The position numbers were made by a program, and so were the translations under genes. From Endomychus coccineus (lineage: Eukaryota; Arthropoda; Insecta; Coleoptera; Endomychidae), in assembly GCA_958510875.1 (NCBI GenBank), contig CAUEHT010000001.1, positions 310,001 to 374,000 of the forward strand: a stretch of DNA of 64,000 nt, written 5' to 3'. Positions within the stretch are counted from its first letter, which is position 1. The number at the start of each line of letters is the position of its first letter. Positions 22,373 to 34,645 of the stretch are shown one piece after another. The notes under the pieces were generated by a model. It searched no databases, was not told where the DNA came from, and saw only the letters and a program-made list of their open reading frames with translations.

Positions 22373-25322
22373 CAGTGGCGTAGATAAGGGGGGGGGATCA
22401 AGGGGATCAATCCCCCCCCCCCATGAGTCTGAAAAAAGAGGATCAAATCGAAGGCTTTTCAGCTACGTATCTTTATGTAAACATGCAATTTTTGCAGCGT
22501 CAATATTCATTTCAGCTTCATGTGCAATTATCTGTAACACCTTCAAAATTTTAAAAATAAAAATGTAAATGTAATGACTGTGCACTCGAGCACTTTCAAA
22601 TCTCCGCGCCTCTAACGGACCGACCAATCAGGATCCACAAAATGGACCCGTAATGAGCTGTCGCTGGCGCTGTGGTTCCTAAATACCCCTGTGGCCTGTG
22701 GCTCCCAAGCACTCCCAAGTGACACCTCAGTTTACTGCATGCTGTGGCGCTGCATACTAGTTCCAAACTCGCTAATTGTTTCATTTATATTATCTTGAAA
22801 TAAAGAGATTTTTAATGCCCATAGTACCATTCTGCAATCCTGCAAAAAGTGAAAACAATGGAAAAGCGCAATCATCTGCCGAAACAATCGTAAAAAGACC
22901 GCGTTCTGGTGCACCAGGTAGTGAAAATACGAGCAATCACAGCTCTTTTGGCGACGGGAACAAAAACGTTTAACAACGTAACCATCATCAAGACGTCGTT
23001 AATAGAAATGACATCAGAAATTTTATCAACATCAGAATTAGTGAATCTCAGAGGCTGAACTTATTAACAGATGTCTGGGTTCCGCCAAAAAATTATGTAT
23101 TTCCATTGCTGCAAAAATTCGGAGCTCGAAAATTGAAGTTTTGTTATAAATGGCTAGATGAATTTTCCTGGCTTGCTTACTCAGAATTGCACCATGGTGC
23201 GTTTTGTGTTCCGTGTGTAGGATTTGCTAAAAGCGGTGGAAAAGGGTCGCAACCTTTAGATCATTTAGTAAAAGTGAAATTCGACAATTGGATAGCGGTA
23301 AAATAGTTATTCAAAATGATTTTACCGGACCAAACGAGGGGAATTTCAGAGCTTTATTAACGTATAGAGCCAAAGGAGATTCAATTCTTCTGAGTCATTT
23401 AGAAGGTCCAGGGAAACGTGATAAATATACAAGTCCTTCTATCCAAAATGAAATTATTGATACATGTTATGAGATATTGACTCAAAAACTGATATCTAAA
23501 ATTAAAGCTGCGAAAGTTTACTCTGTACTGATGGATGGAACTCAAGATGCGGCTACTATTGAGCAAGTCACTATTTGCATTCGATATGTGAGTAAGAAAG
23601 ACGATGGCCAGCATATTCTGCGCGAAGATTTTGTGAGGTTCATCCCAACAGCTACCACTACAGGTAAAATAAAATCATCATCCAAATCATCTCGGAAATT
23701 TGCATTTTTTTTGCTTTTGGCAAAATAATTTGTATATTTCATGGTATCTTACTATGTACATATTTACAGGTGATGTTCTTGCCAAGCTGATGGTAGAAAA
23801 TCTCCAAAATTGTGGACTGGATATTTCTTTCTTGATTGGCCAAGGGTTTGACGGGGCGGGGAATATGTCTGGACAATATAAAGATGTTCAAGCGATTATA
23901 CGTGAAAATTATGCGCCACAGGCTTTATACGTTCATTGTGCTGCGCATTCTTTGAATCTCGCTATATCCATCACTTGCAAAGTACCCGCTATCAGAGACT
24001 GCCTTAGCACCATAGAATGCGTTTACAATTTCTTCCATACACCTAAAAGAAGGGCGGTTCTGGAAAACACTATAGAACAATCTGATGAAACTCCTAGTAC
24101 AAAAACTCTAAAGAGATTAAATCTGACTCGATGGGTGTCAAAATATGAAGCCGTAGCTGATTTTCATGAATTATTTCCATTTCTCTACGAAACTCTTGAT
24201 GAAATGAGAACCTCGGAAACTGACGCGAAAAATTTAAAAAATGCTATGGATTTCGAATTTTTGATAAGTTTGCAGGTTATCAACATGGTTTACCAACTTT
24301 CGTTGCCTTTGAGTCGTGAATTTCAAAAGGTTGAGTTAGACTTGGTCCAAGCTATGGATCTCGCCGAGGATTTACGAGATGAACTCAAAATGATTCGAGC
24401 AGGAGAAGACGCGTGTCCCAAAATTTTCGAAGCTTCGACAAAAATCGCTGAAACTCTTGACATTGAGATCAAATACAAAAGAATAGTGCACAGACAGAAA
24501 AATCGAGCGAATACTGAAGTTCAAAGTGCAGAAGATTACTTTCGTGTCATGGTGTTCAATCCATTTCTGGACTTCTACATCATGGATCTTGGCGAGAGAT
24601 TTACTAATCACAAAAATATATTAGAAGGATTTTCGGCGCTCTTCAAGCATGATTCATCTGAAATCGACAAAGGAGCTGATGAAATCATGAAAACTGTCGA
24701 GTTTTATCAAAAATTTCTTGATGCTGGTCCAACTGCTGTTCTCATCGAGTTGAAAATGTGGAAGAAGTATTTGATCCGTAAAGGCGATATCAAGCCCAAA
24801 AATTCGCTGGATGATTGTCCGGAAGAAAATTTCCAGAATATTTATATGTTGCTGAAGATATTAGCTACATTACCGGTATCAACGTCTACTGCAGAACGAA
24901 CATTCTCAAGTTTGAAACGGATAAAAACGATTCAAAGGAATGCGATAAAAGAGGTAAGTTCATCATGTCCTTTCTGAATATCAGAATTCCATTTACAGTT
25001 CAAAACTCGAGTTACTCTAATTTTTTTATTGTAGGACCGCTTGAATGGTTTGGCAGCTCTGACAATTCATCATGACATTGGAATCACAGCAGACGAAGTC
25101 ATAAATAAATTACCAAAAAAAATCTCGAAAACTTGATTTTCTTCTCTGATGATTCGAGCATTTTTTAATAATGTATACATCTATGTAAATTATTTGACCA
25201 CTTTCCATATATGACCTTACTACATGAAAAATTATGCTCATAACATAACTTTATACAAAAAAATAATGGAATTTAATTCTGAGTCATATCCCCCCCATCG
25301 CAAAAAGCTATCTACGCCACTG
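22373..25322 (+). mobile_element. hAT transposon inserted in the zinc-finger gene
   Basis: The terminal inverted repeats begin CAGTGGCGTAGATAAGGGGG and end with the complement (..AGCTATCTACGCCACTG). The 8-bp target duplication CCTACCAC occurs at 22365-22372 and 25323-25330. Length is 2,950 bp with one transposase gene. G-runs and C-runs sit just inside the ends. This is a clean hAT structure. Confidence 0.95.
22815..25136 (+). pseudogene. hAT transposase (ZMYM1/TTF-type), two introns, broken
   Basis: The start at 22815 (MPIVPFCNPAKSEN) is followed by an in-frame TAA at 22971. The frame then continues with a TTF-type zinc finger region (WLDEFSWLAYSELHHGAFCVPCVGF). A frameshift occurs near 23290. 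The catalytic region has SVLMDGTQDAATIEQVTI (first Asp), an intron at 23664-23769, then GQGFDGAGNMSG, HCAAHSLNLA, LTRWVSKYEA, and the hAT dimerisation motif (LPVSTSTAERTFSSLKRIKT). A second intron at 24954-25034 precedes the last exon, ending LPKKISKT at 25136. Introns follow GT-AG. The stop and frameshift make it a pseudogene. Confidence 0.85.
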
Positions 25323-25592
25323 CCTACCACTGCAGAAATAAAGAAATTGATGGATTGTTTAAGTAGAGAATTTGAGGCTTATGAAGAGATCAGGAACAAC
25401 TTCAACGAGTCTACATATTCATGCTCATGCAAGGTCATTCTGGCTTATACTATGGTGGTTAACCGCAAGAGACCAGGGGAGTGCCAGAAACAAATTTGTT
25501 TCGCATTTTTTGTTAAATCATCGACTGCTTCGTACCAAACTGATTGTTTCCACCGTTTTCATATAACTATTAATAATGCAACATCAACATAA
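25323..25592 (+). pseudogene. Zinc-finger gene, third block after hAT
   Basis: Right of the hAT element the sequence resumes with the 8-bp target duplicate and continues PTTAEIKKLMDCLSREFEAY, in phase with the left block (VLPTT). The frame runs through RNNFNESTYSCSCKVILAYT and MVVNRKRPGE, then ends at 25592 with no further similarity recognised. It shows that the hAT element split a formerly continuous reading frame. Confidence 0.5.
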
Positions 25593-25959
25593 ATGTTGAA
25601 CTATTACCTGTACCTCTAATATTTTTATCTCCTAAAGGAGTCGTGGATATATGACGATATATTGAGAATTTTAAAATAATTGAGTATTAATACAGCATCC
25701 TCCCTAATTTTTTTTTCTACTAATAATTTATTTTCCTAATTTCTTATAATAACAAGCTCTGATATTCGATACCTTTAAGATAATTCAGCGATAAATCAGA
25801 TTTTCAGTAGCGATCCTAAGTCTACTACCGATAAAGCTTCCTAGCCTACAAAAATAATACTTCTTCTTTTTCAAAAACCAAATCATTGACACCAATATAA
25901 TTACCGTTGGTTCCTTTCCTCAATTTATTAAACTCTTTTTCGATACAGATCGCAATTCA
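25593..25959. other. Non-coding stretch
   Basis: AT-rich, with no recognised gene or repeat. Confidence 0.5.
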
Positions 25960-26560
25960 TCAGCATCTAAGGGGGGGTTTCAAAACCTCGACTATGCCAG
26001 GATGATCAAGACTGTCATCAGATTTACTATTTTCATAATCCACCCCTAAACATGATTTCCTGCACTGAACCCTTGTCATTACATTAATTTTTACTCCTTC
26101 ACTCATTCTCCTATACATTTCTTTCAAGTCATCCGGCTCTACCTTAATCCGCAACAATGAGTCAGTTACGTCATCAGACCAGATCTACTATTTTTATATT
26201 TCTCCCCTAAAAATGCTTTCCTGCTCTGAGCCATTGTCATTACATTAATTTTTACTCCTTTACTCATTCTCCTAGACATTTCTTTCAAGTCCTCCGACTC
26301 TACCTAAATCCGCGACAATGCGTCAGCTGCAACGTTTTCTATTCCTTTTAGATAAATAATTGTGAGATCAAATTCTTCCAAAACAAATCTAAATTTTGTT
26401 AACCTACTTGACGGGTGATTCATGCTAAACAAATACATAAGTGGTTGGTGATCTGAATGAATAACGAATTTTCGTCCATACAAATATGGTCAAAATTTTT
26501 TCACAGTTCACACAATTGCTGAAAGTTCTTTCTCAATGTTACGTCCATCCCTATTTCTGC
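25960..26560 (-). pseudogene. Gypsy RNase H fragment with internal duplication, minus strand
   Basis: The minus-strand translation reads NIEKELSAIV, then [35 protein letters not shown] and [12 protein letters not shown], the Ty3/gypsy RNase H. Several stops interrupt it. The sequence after SRI (VESEDLKEMSRRMSKGVKIN) is present twice, at about 26172-26333 and 25997-26166, as a diverged direct repeat about 175 bp apart. Confidence 0.75.
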
Positions 26561-26974
26561 GTGTAATTCCAATATTATCTCAATATTATTACCAGCTACC
26601 CACTTCATGACAAAGAATTCCTATCTCAATAAACGGCATAACATCTGTGATCCAGCTGGTCAACAATCTATTGCCTAGCAAATTATGGCAATTTCCCAAT
26701 CACCGCATCAACAATCTCCATATCTGAACAAATAGATACAGAGTCCCCTCCTCTTCCATAACTACTATATATGAAGAGGAGATGGAGTTCAAGACCAGAA
26801 TTCAGAATTTAATTTGATACAACATTCCAACAGACATCCAAATATATACTCGTTCATTATTGTATAGTTTGTAATTACTATATTGTTAAGTGTAAGAATT
26901 AAATTCATTCAAAAATATTCAACAACAACTCTCAGTTATTAAAATAGTGCCTTCGTGTACGATTTCAACACACA
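26561..26974. other. Probable 5' LTR region of BEL element 2
   Basis: Located just upstream of a BEL-type primer site. It contains TATATATG within the near-palindrome CTCCTCTTCCATAACTACTA..GAAGAGGAG (about 26747-26784) and ends TTTCAACACACA. The left edge is not visible. Confidence 0.4.
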
Positions 26975-26992
26975 TGGTCCTTCGAGCCGGAT
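26975..26992 (+). promoter_or_regulatory. Primer-binding site of BEL element 2
   Basis: TGGTCCTTCGAGCCGGAT follows an LTR-like end (ACACA). It is nearly identical to the site of BEL element 1 at 12027. Confidence 0.7.
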
Positions 26993-27229
26993 GCGAATAC
27001 GAAAACTGTCTAGCAAGACAGTATTTTAGCGATACAGTGATCCATTGGTAATCAACTCCAAGTTGCAGACATTGAAGTCCAAATACGGATTACAACCAGC
27101 ATCAAAAGGTGAGTCTCCAATCTATCCCATTAGTCTCCCAGAATTTTCCAAACATCCTCATTGAAAACATCAAGATAATTACATTCATGAGCACTTAAAA
27201 ATTTAACTAGCAAAACGAATAATGCTCAA

Positions 27230-28365
27230 TTACAATTATTAACCATTGATGCATCAATAAGTAAGAGATCACAATTAAAATAGAAAGCAACAAAACTACG
27301 AACGTTTTTTATTTCCAATTCAGATAGAGTGGTTGATCTTGCGGAACGATTAGAAAAATTCTGTGTTTCCGTTTATGAATATGAACAAATTGAATTAGCA
27401 ATTGAGGATTTAGATCCTACAAAGACTAACTGCGAAGAAGAAGACTTGTTCGAAAACAATTATTATGCTTTTGTAGCCGATATCAAATCAGTAGTGCAAT
27501 CATATTCAAATAATCAACAAAGTAATGGTTCCAAGAACCAAATCAATTAGCTTGCCTAAAGTTCGCATACCTAACTTGAATAGCGAATTTGATAAATGAC
27601 TTTCACTCTATTCTACATTCAAAAACTTAATTCATAAAAATAATTCAATTAGTCAATTAAACAAATTTCACTACTTAAAATCTGCATTAAGCGGAGAGGA
27701 GGCTGCTGTAGTAGTATTAGAATCCCTAGAAATTACTGCTCAAAATTATGAATCAGCTTGGACAATTCTAGTTAACATGTATGAAGATAGGGCTTATATT
27801 GGAGAAAATCATATGCAAAATCAGTTTCCTGATTTATTATTGGAAGATCATATAATCTTCCAATAATAAATCAGGAAACTTATAGTGAGTTACGTCACTT
27901 AATAGATGGATTAATCACTAGAAGTCTAGAATTGATCATCCAAAACCATTGGGAAACATTAATCATTTTCTTAATGGCAAGAAAGCTAGGTTCATCAACT
28001 TTGTGGATTTGGGACAAAACGCACCCAAAATTTCGCTGCCATCTTTAGAACAATTCATTTGTTTTTTGGACAGAAGATGCAAGTTATTAAACAAACATTT
28101 CAAACAAAGTGAACCACTCTCTCGAAATGTTCAAACCAGTCATCAGAACAATCGATTCAAAGAAGGATTTCTCAAAAAGGTAACACATGTATCAACTAAA
28201 AAAAAATTTCTTGTCCAATTTGTGATGATCCTTATTTAATTTATTACTGCGAGAAGTTGTTAGCATTGTCTAATTCAGAACGTATACGATTAATAAAACC
28301 TAAAGGCTTATGTTTAAACTGTTTTCGTGATAATCATACTGCAAGCAATTGCAATTTTGGTAGTT
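27230..28365 (+). pseudogene. BEL/Pao gag remnant, element 2
   Basis: Begins ISKRSQLK and continues VVDLAERLEKFCVSVYEYEQ to 27550. It then follows in other frames with the DUF1759 motif (LPKVRIPNLNSEF), FHYLKSALSGEEAAVV, ESAWTILVNMYEDRA and TYSELRHLIDGL. A zinc knuckle (LCLNCFRDNHTASNCNFG) lies at about 28312-28365. There are many stops and frameshifts. No protease or pol follows. Confidence 0.75.
27824..27879. repeat. Perfect 25-bp inverted repeat in BEL gag
   Basis: Arms 27824-27848 and 27855-27879 (GTTTCCTGATTTATTATTGG and onward) are exact complements around a 6-bp loop. The hairpin interrupts the gag frame after LLLEDHIIFQ and looks like a local inverted duplication. Confidence 0.85.
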
Positions 28366-29095
28366 AAAGCGAACCAATTAGTTTTACAATCCTTTGGTTT
28401 TCGTCTTAAATAAGAAAACCCATGTCTAAACGGAAGTATGTACGCAACGATGATGATGTTAGCAACAGAGAGTTATCGCACCAATTTTCGATTTATACCA
28501 ACAGCCGAAATTCGACGAGTCGATTAGTAAAGCCGAGTAAAGTGATGCAACATTTGCAAAATTTTGAAGAAATTTTCCATGAAAATGCAGTTTTCCAGCC
28601 AAATATATACAATTTTCCGATTCTGACAACATAATCGTGATCAGCGACCTCGAAAATCCCCGAGTGAATTATTACGCTCGTGATTCACCGTTTACAGATT
28701 TTGGTTATAATTTTTTATGAAAATGTCGAGTTTTCCCGAATTTTCCGATTCTGACAACAGAATCATGATCAGCAACCTCGAAAACCCCCGAGTGAATTTT
28801 TTTTTATGTCGAGGAAGATTCCGAACCTGAATTTTAGTTCAATCTATGTTTGTAATGTACTTCATTTTTAAATTATGTTATTCACGATTGTTTAGTAAAT
28901 TAGGTCCTCTGTCCAATTATGGCGTAGCTTATGTTGCTTTTATGATTATTAGTATTTAAGATGATGTAGAATTATGTTGATTTATGTATTAAGATTTAGG
29001 TAAATTTTTATGACTTATTGTTTAGCTCCAGTAAGGAAAATTATGTAATTTATTTCGAATGATTGAGGACAATCAAATTGTCAGGCTGGCCGAAC
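28366..29095. other. Non-coding stretch with a diverged direct repeat
   Basis: AATTTTCCGATTCTGACAAC and the following 45 bp occur twice, at about 28612-28672 and 28738-28800, with scattered differences. A 70-aa ORF at 28422 (MSKRKYVRNDDDVSNR) has no recognised motif. Confidence 0.5.
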
Positions 29096-29292
29096 TGTAG
29101 TGTCCGTCTGTGACCAAAGAGTTCTATACCTCTTTGTCTGTGACCGTACGTTAGGGTCTGTGGTTGAGGACAGAGGGAGAAGAAGAGACAGTTAGTTCGT
29201 TAGTGTGTCATGGTGAATAATGTACGATTATTGTATAGAAGAATAAAGAAGTAGTTACTGACCATATTATTATTGAGGGATAATACCCTACA
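29096..29292 (+). repeat. Solo-LTR-like sequence
   Basis: A 197-bp block starts TGTAGTGTCCG and ends ATACCCTACA, giving the inverted ends TGTAG/CTACA usual for LTRs. It contains an AATAAAG polyadenylation-like signal near its end and a short hairpin (AAAGAGTTCTATACCTCTTT). No obvious target duplication. Confidence 0.4.
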
Positions 29293-29846
29293 AGAATAAC
29301 ATATTTAGGTAATTTCAGGTAAAGTTATCCGAAAAATGACAATTCAATGATTGTAGCATTAGACAGTGTCATACGTAAGTACTGCCAACCGAAAGATATG
29401 AAAAAAGAGTATACGCGTCTCAGAAATCCTATCTGCACTGAGAGAAAAGGCGATGCGAAATATGTACATCGCGCTGTGTATAAACCACTTGTACATTATG
29501 TTTGAATATTTGTGAAATATTTTTGAATACATAGTTTTTATTTAATTATATATTTTTGTGCATGTACTATTGTGCTCTATTTATTCATAACCCATTTTCA
29601 TATAATTACACAAAAATATATACAATATACGTTACATAATATGTATATACGTGATCTATTCTTTGTTCGATTATATAGAACACTAATAAAGAAAATAACA
29701 AATATTTTATGTGTGACTTATCTACAATATTCGCATTATTAATAAATGTGAAATGTAATAACTGTGTACAAACATCATATTATATTATAGCACGTTCGTA
29801 ATAACATCAATAATTGTAGTCTATTTTTATACAATTGTATATCCCG

Positions 29847-29885
29847 CCACTGAGAACACAATATTATACTATTCTCACTCAGTGG
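29847..29885. repeat. Internal palindrome CCACTGAGAA..TTCTCACTCAGTGG
   Basis: A 39-bp near-palindrome inside the CACTA-like element repeats the terminal CACTGAGA word in both orientations about 400 bp from the left end and about 135 bp before the SAM gene start. It may be an extra transposase-binding site or a promoter element. Confidence 0.6.
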
Positions 29886-30019
29886 ATGTCTGTTCTGTGT
29901 TGCGCGGCAGTCCGCTATTTACGATAACCTTGGCTACTGAGAGTCGTGTCACTGGTCGTGTACGTGTGTTGCTTTGATCTTGCCTACGTTCTTATTAAAT
30001 TCAGTTTGATATTTGGAAA

Positions 30020-33000
30020 ATGGACTCAGTAGTTGTTGAGTTGTTGGAGATTTGGGGGTTTCAAGAATTGGTCCCGAAATTTAAAGGTAAGTGTAAATAT
30101 GTGGGTACATAATTATTGTCATAGCTTTTCAATCGGAATCGATGTTGCAATCAAAAGTGTTTCATAATACTTAGGTATCTATAGCATTACCATTTGTCTC
30201 ATGATAAAAATTATTAGGTACAATAATAATGGATACTATATGGGTAAATCTTTGATCACTATTATATAGTTATTGCCAATTCTTCATCGGTCATTTAAAG
30301 GTGGGAAGATGTCTATATACTTCTAAATACTATCACAATAATTAATTAGTAAGGCAGTGAATGATGGTTTTTTGTTTGCTTATTATAGAGATATAGATAT
30401 TTTTAATAAATAGGTGGCACAAGCAAGTCAAGATGACTAGGTATTGAATCTTGAAACTGTCTGCTTTAGTGCTTCCTCCATCTGCTTGTGTTATTGATAG
30501 ATTGATACCACTACAAATGATTAAAACTATAATCGTCTGTGGGTACCAACGAAAATCGCTTTATGCATCTGCCCACCGAAATGAGGTACAATAATTCAAT
30601 GAGTAAGTCGTAACGTAATACTTTCAGTGAAGCTTCGGTTTCCTATTCCTACATAATAAGACTACCGTACAAGATCGGGCGTATTCAATAATGGTGTTAC
30701 GAAGTACCACCGCTTCGGCGGTAAACTTTGTAAAGTAACGTAACGTTACAGTAAAATCGGTCGTTGTGTGTGTCAGTGAACATCATTGTATAGTGAAAAA
30801 TGAAAATCAAATTCAATGATTGAAATTTATTTACTCACACAAGCGCCCGGATCTACAACCACATTTTTTTTGTAACGTCAAATTACGCTCGCACTTCTAC
30901 GGTACCACTTTGTATATAACCGAAGCTTAACAGAATATTACGTCTTCGTGATTGTAGATAAAGCTAAACAATTAAGTCTGGACTAATTCTATTTTATAGA
31001 GCAACAAATTGATGTTGAGACATTGAAAAATCTTAATGACGAAGACATTAAAGATCTCATACCAATTCTAGGACTTCGGAAAAGATTCTTACAGAAATAT
31101 AATGAATTTATTAAGAGTCAACAATTCATACAAGAAGTAAGTACAATTTCAACATTATTTTGTAGTATACCTACTTATTGTTTAATGAATTGTAGGTCAC
31201 CGCACATCCATTTATTTTGGGAACAGATATAGATACTGCTGATTTACAATTAAGTCCTATTATTTCTGAGAGTGATACTCTTACTTATAATACGGAATCG
31301 GACACAAGTATTGGAACTGTATCTATGAATTCAGATGTAATAGGGAATGAGTTCACACCAGTAATGTATCATAGCCAGAAGGCAACAATAGGAGCACCCT
31401 ATACAATTGAGAGTGGATCATCTCTAAATGTGAGTACATTTTTGTAAATAAGTACTTACATTAAGTTTATTTTTCTATCGAATTACAGAGTGTAAGACAA
31501 TTGCTAGAAAGCTGTGAAGAAGGAAAAATAATTATGTCTTCCTATGGTAAAAATAAAAGATTTTTACGCAATGAATTATCAAGGCTCATTGTTAAAAATG
31601 AATTGAAGAAATCATCCGATAAGAAGTAAGTTTGTAATATAGTATTAAAATAACATTAGTTATTCTCTAACATTATTTCTAGGATCAGCAGTGCAAGGTT
31701 TCGGGATTTATCAAAAGAAATATACGATACATTTCTGCATGAATCTCCTGAGATATATTACATTCCATATGTTAGGACTCCAGGTGGGAAACCAATTACT
31801 GCAAAAGGTAAACTTTGGAGTGCTTACGTTAATGCAAGGAGAAATTATCACAAATTTGGGATTCTAACAAGAGATAGTGTAGACAAAAAAACTATCAAGA
31901 ATCCTACTTTGATTTTTGATTGTGAAGACAATATTTTGTGGCTAAAAAATAATATCGAGCCCATCAACCAAGTTATTGAATATTGGAAACTCACTTTTGC
32001 CAAAAGAATGGACGATAAAATGACTATTGATCAGTATTATAAAAGTTTTCCATGTTTGAGTCAACCATTGGGCTATTTATTGGTAAATATAATTTGGCTC
32101 TCAATAACTATACTTATCTACACATGTTTATATTATTTTATGGTTAATTTGATAGCTTGCTCAAGCTTTGGATGATTTTTTCAGCTGGTTTAATCAATGA
32201 ATGTATTTTTATTTTAGCTGGAAAGTGACTTCAATGAAATATATCCTGGGAAGGAAAATGCTTTACTTGGAAAGTATTCTCAAATGGGACAGAAAATTTA
32301 TGAACTGCTCATAAACAAAAAAGATTTGTTCCTGCAAGAAAATCTGGAGATTTTTAAATCCACGCATATCACACCTGAAGGTAAATAAATTTGAGAATCA
32401 TTTGCAACGATTAATTCATTATTTTACAGATGTCATTAACCTATTCACACTGAAAATTTTGCCCTTGATGCTTCAAACCCCCATGAAAAGGAAATTGGGT
32501 TGCAACTGGAAACCCAGTAAAATTGAATTGATTGAAGGTTTCATTTTACGCGTAAATGTAAGTATTTCAATGGGAAACCAATATTTTCAATCATTTCAAG
32601 TGATGAATGGAATCTTATTTCTTCAAACAGAATCCACAAGCAGACAGAAAATAATTGTATTTTGTTAAATAATAATCATAATTTCATAATACTGACTAAA
32701 TTCAATATGAGTTAGGTACTTATTGCAAATTAAAATTGATCAAAGATATACCCAAGTATAATTCAAAAGTTTCGAGAGGTATGAACCCACCCGAAGTGGG
32801 CCAAAATGTTATATTACAATTTTAAGAACCATTTAATTTTACAAGTAATATTCAAGGATGTTGAATGCATATTTAGAATAGATATTTGTTTTGTATCTAG
32901 ATTTTTTTTTAGTTTCTGTTAAACTAAAATCTATGCTCTTTCAGGGTGCCTCTGATTTGCATTCAACTTTAGAAAGAAGAGCTGATAAATACTGCACATA

Positions 33001-33193
33001 TAAATTGACAGCACAGCCAATTCCAATTATTGTTGGCAATGATGACCAGCTAGCAGCATATGTTTCAGTTAATAAAATTTTGTACAAGGTAGAAACTCCT
33101 CTAAAAGCAGTAGACTTATGCTTCAAACTATACCATGCCCTAAATGCAAATTATCCTTATGAGGCTGAGCCTGCATGGACTTTTTACAAATAG
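30020..33193 (+). CDS. SAM-domain protein, 8 exons, intact (CACTA-like element ORF)
   Basis: Exons 30020-30086, 31000-31136, 31196-31429, 31489-31625, 31683-32082, 32218-32380, 32430-32557 and 32945-33193 join through GT-AG introns into 1,515 nt (504 aa) with no stop. Residues 1-70 form a SAM domain (VVELLEIWGFQELVPKF, then LKNLNDEDIKDLIPILGLRK), a helical protein-interaction fold. A Ser/Thr-rich linker (about 70-150) and a long conserved region without known domain follow; RFRDLSKEIYDTF, LHSTLERRADKY and PIPIIVGNDDQLAAY are its clearest parts. Its place inside CACTG ends beside a Tnp2-like gene suggests an accessory protein of the transposon, like TnpA of plant elements, though a captured host gene is possible. 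The last codons may be frameshifted: one more T near 33181 would extend it by about 27 residues. Confidence 0.7.
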
Positions 33194-33635
33194 GTATTTA
33201 TGGTATTAGAACTACATATGACAAAAGTTTTACTTCAGTAAACTCGTTGTTGGCAGATGTTCAGCTTTAAAGAGCTAGTTGTATACCTGGTTCAAACGAA
33301 TTTAAAACAAGTAGTTATTTTGTTGATGAAATGTATGAATTTCTGTGCTTTCGTTTTGAAGAAACCACTCACTTAGGGCCGGTTGTACAATGAAAAGTTC
33401 AACGTCAGTTCCCTTGAACTGCGGTTCACTGTTAAACGCCGTTCAGAATCCCGAGCGTTGTACAATAATAAGTTTACTTGAACCCGTACTACGGTAGAAG
33501 TAGGTCCAATGTGCCATTGCCAAACAACGAAAAGAAGAGTATATGCAGAACTTAACCTATAAAATAGTTTTTTTATTTTGTTTTTGGAGTTCGAAGTTAT
33601 CAAGATTGTTGAATTACTGCTGCCCCGTTATAATA

Positions 33636-34645
33636 ATGGAGAAAAAAAAACAGTAGGGCAAGTAACTTCTCAGCAAGAGAAGTAGATACTTTAATTAATT
33701 TAGTTAAAGTGAATAAAAATGAAGTAGAGTGTAAAAAAACATACTGACACCAACAAAATAAAAGCTGATGCATGGGAAAAAATTTATAATGAATTTAATA
33801 GTATTCTGGGAGATCCTCATAGAACTATTAAAATTCTAAAAAATAAATATGAAAATATAAAGAAGCGCACTAAGCAAAAATTTGCTGACAATAAGATATA
33901 TGTTTCTGGAACTGGAGGAGGACCATATAAGGATGTTGTTTTAACTAACACAGACAGTGACTTACATGAGATTTTAGGATCCCAGTTAACAGGGCTTACC
34001 TCCAAGTATGATAGTGATGCCACTGCAGGTTAGTTAAAATGTTTTTAAGTTTAATTTAAAGGTATTTATTGTGTTTTTTTAGAATCTATTATAATTGAAT
34101 TTGAAAATAATTCAGCTAAAGAGGACATTGGTGATGATCCAGAAGAAATTCCATTAAAAAGAAAAAGGGGTATGTTGCAGTCACCAAGTGGTTCAGATTA
34201 TTATGTAGGCCAAAATGATACCCCTACAACATCCCAGAAGATGCCCTTGACAACTAGAGACAGTAATTTGGAAAACTGTAGAATTCTGTCGTCTAATTGT
34301 TGTGCAGAATCTTCCAGCACTGATTGGGCTGCATATACACCGGCTATGTTAAAAAAGCCATTGTCTGTTCCATTACAGCAGCCAGAAAATAAAGTGAAGA
34401 ATGCAAAGTCTGCATCCCATAAGCTTAGCACTAAATTGGAGGACTGGGTTAAAAATAAATCAAAATATGGAGAAAAAGCTTTCAATGAAAAGCATGAATT
34501 AACAATTAGGCAAATGAAGGAAAATCATCAGCTAGAGTTGGCCATTCATAAAGAAGAATCCCAAGCAAGACTAAAGTTTCTTGAAGAAGAACATGTCTTG
34601 AAAATGAAGATATTAGAAAAAGAATATAGTAAAAATAATCAATAA
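33636..34645 (+). pseudogene. Harbinger Myb/SANT-like accessory protein, frameshifted 5' end
   Basis: The start at 33636 hits a TAG within seven codons. In another frame FSAREVDTLINLVKVNKNEV is the first Myb helix, and after a further shift the domain continues ADAWEKIYNEFNSILGD, then ILKNKYENIKKRTKQK. A GT-AG intron lies at 34029-34082. The second exon (34083-34645) is intact, ending in a coiled coil (MKENHQLELAIHKEESQARL). In this superfamily the Myb-like protein binds the ends and brings the transposase to the nucleus. Confidence 0.8.
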
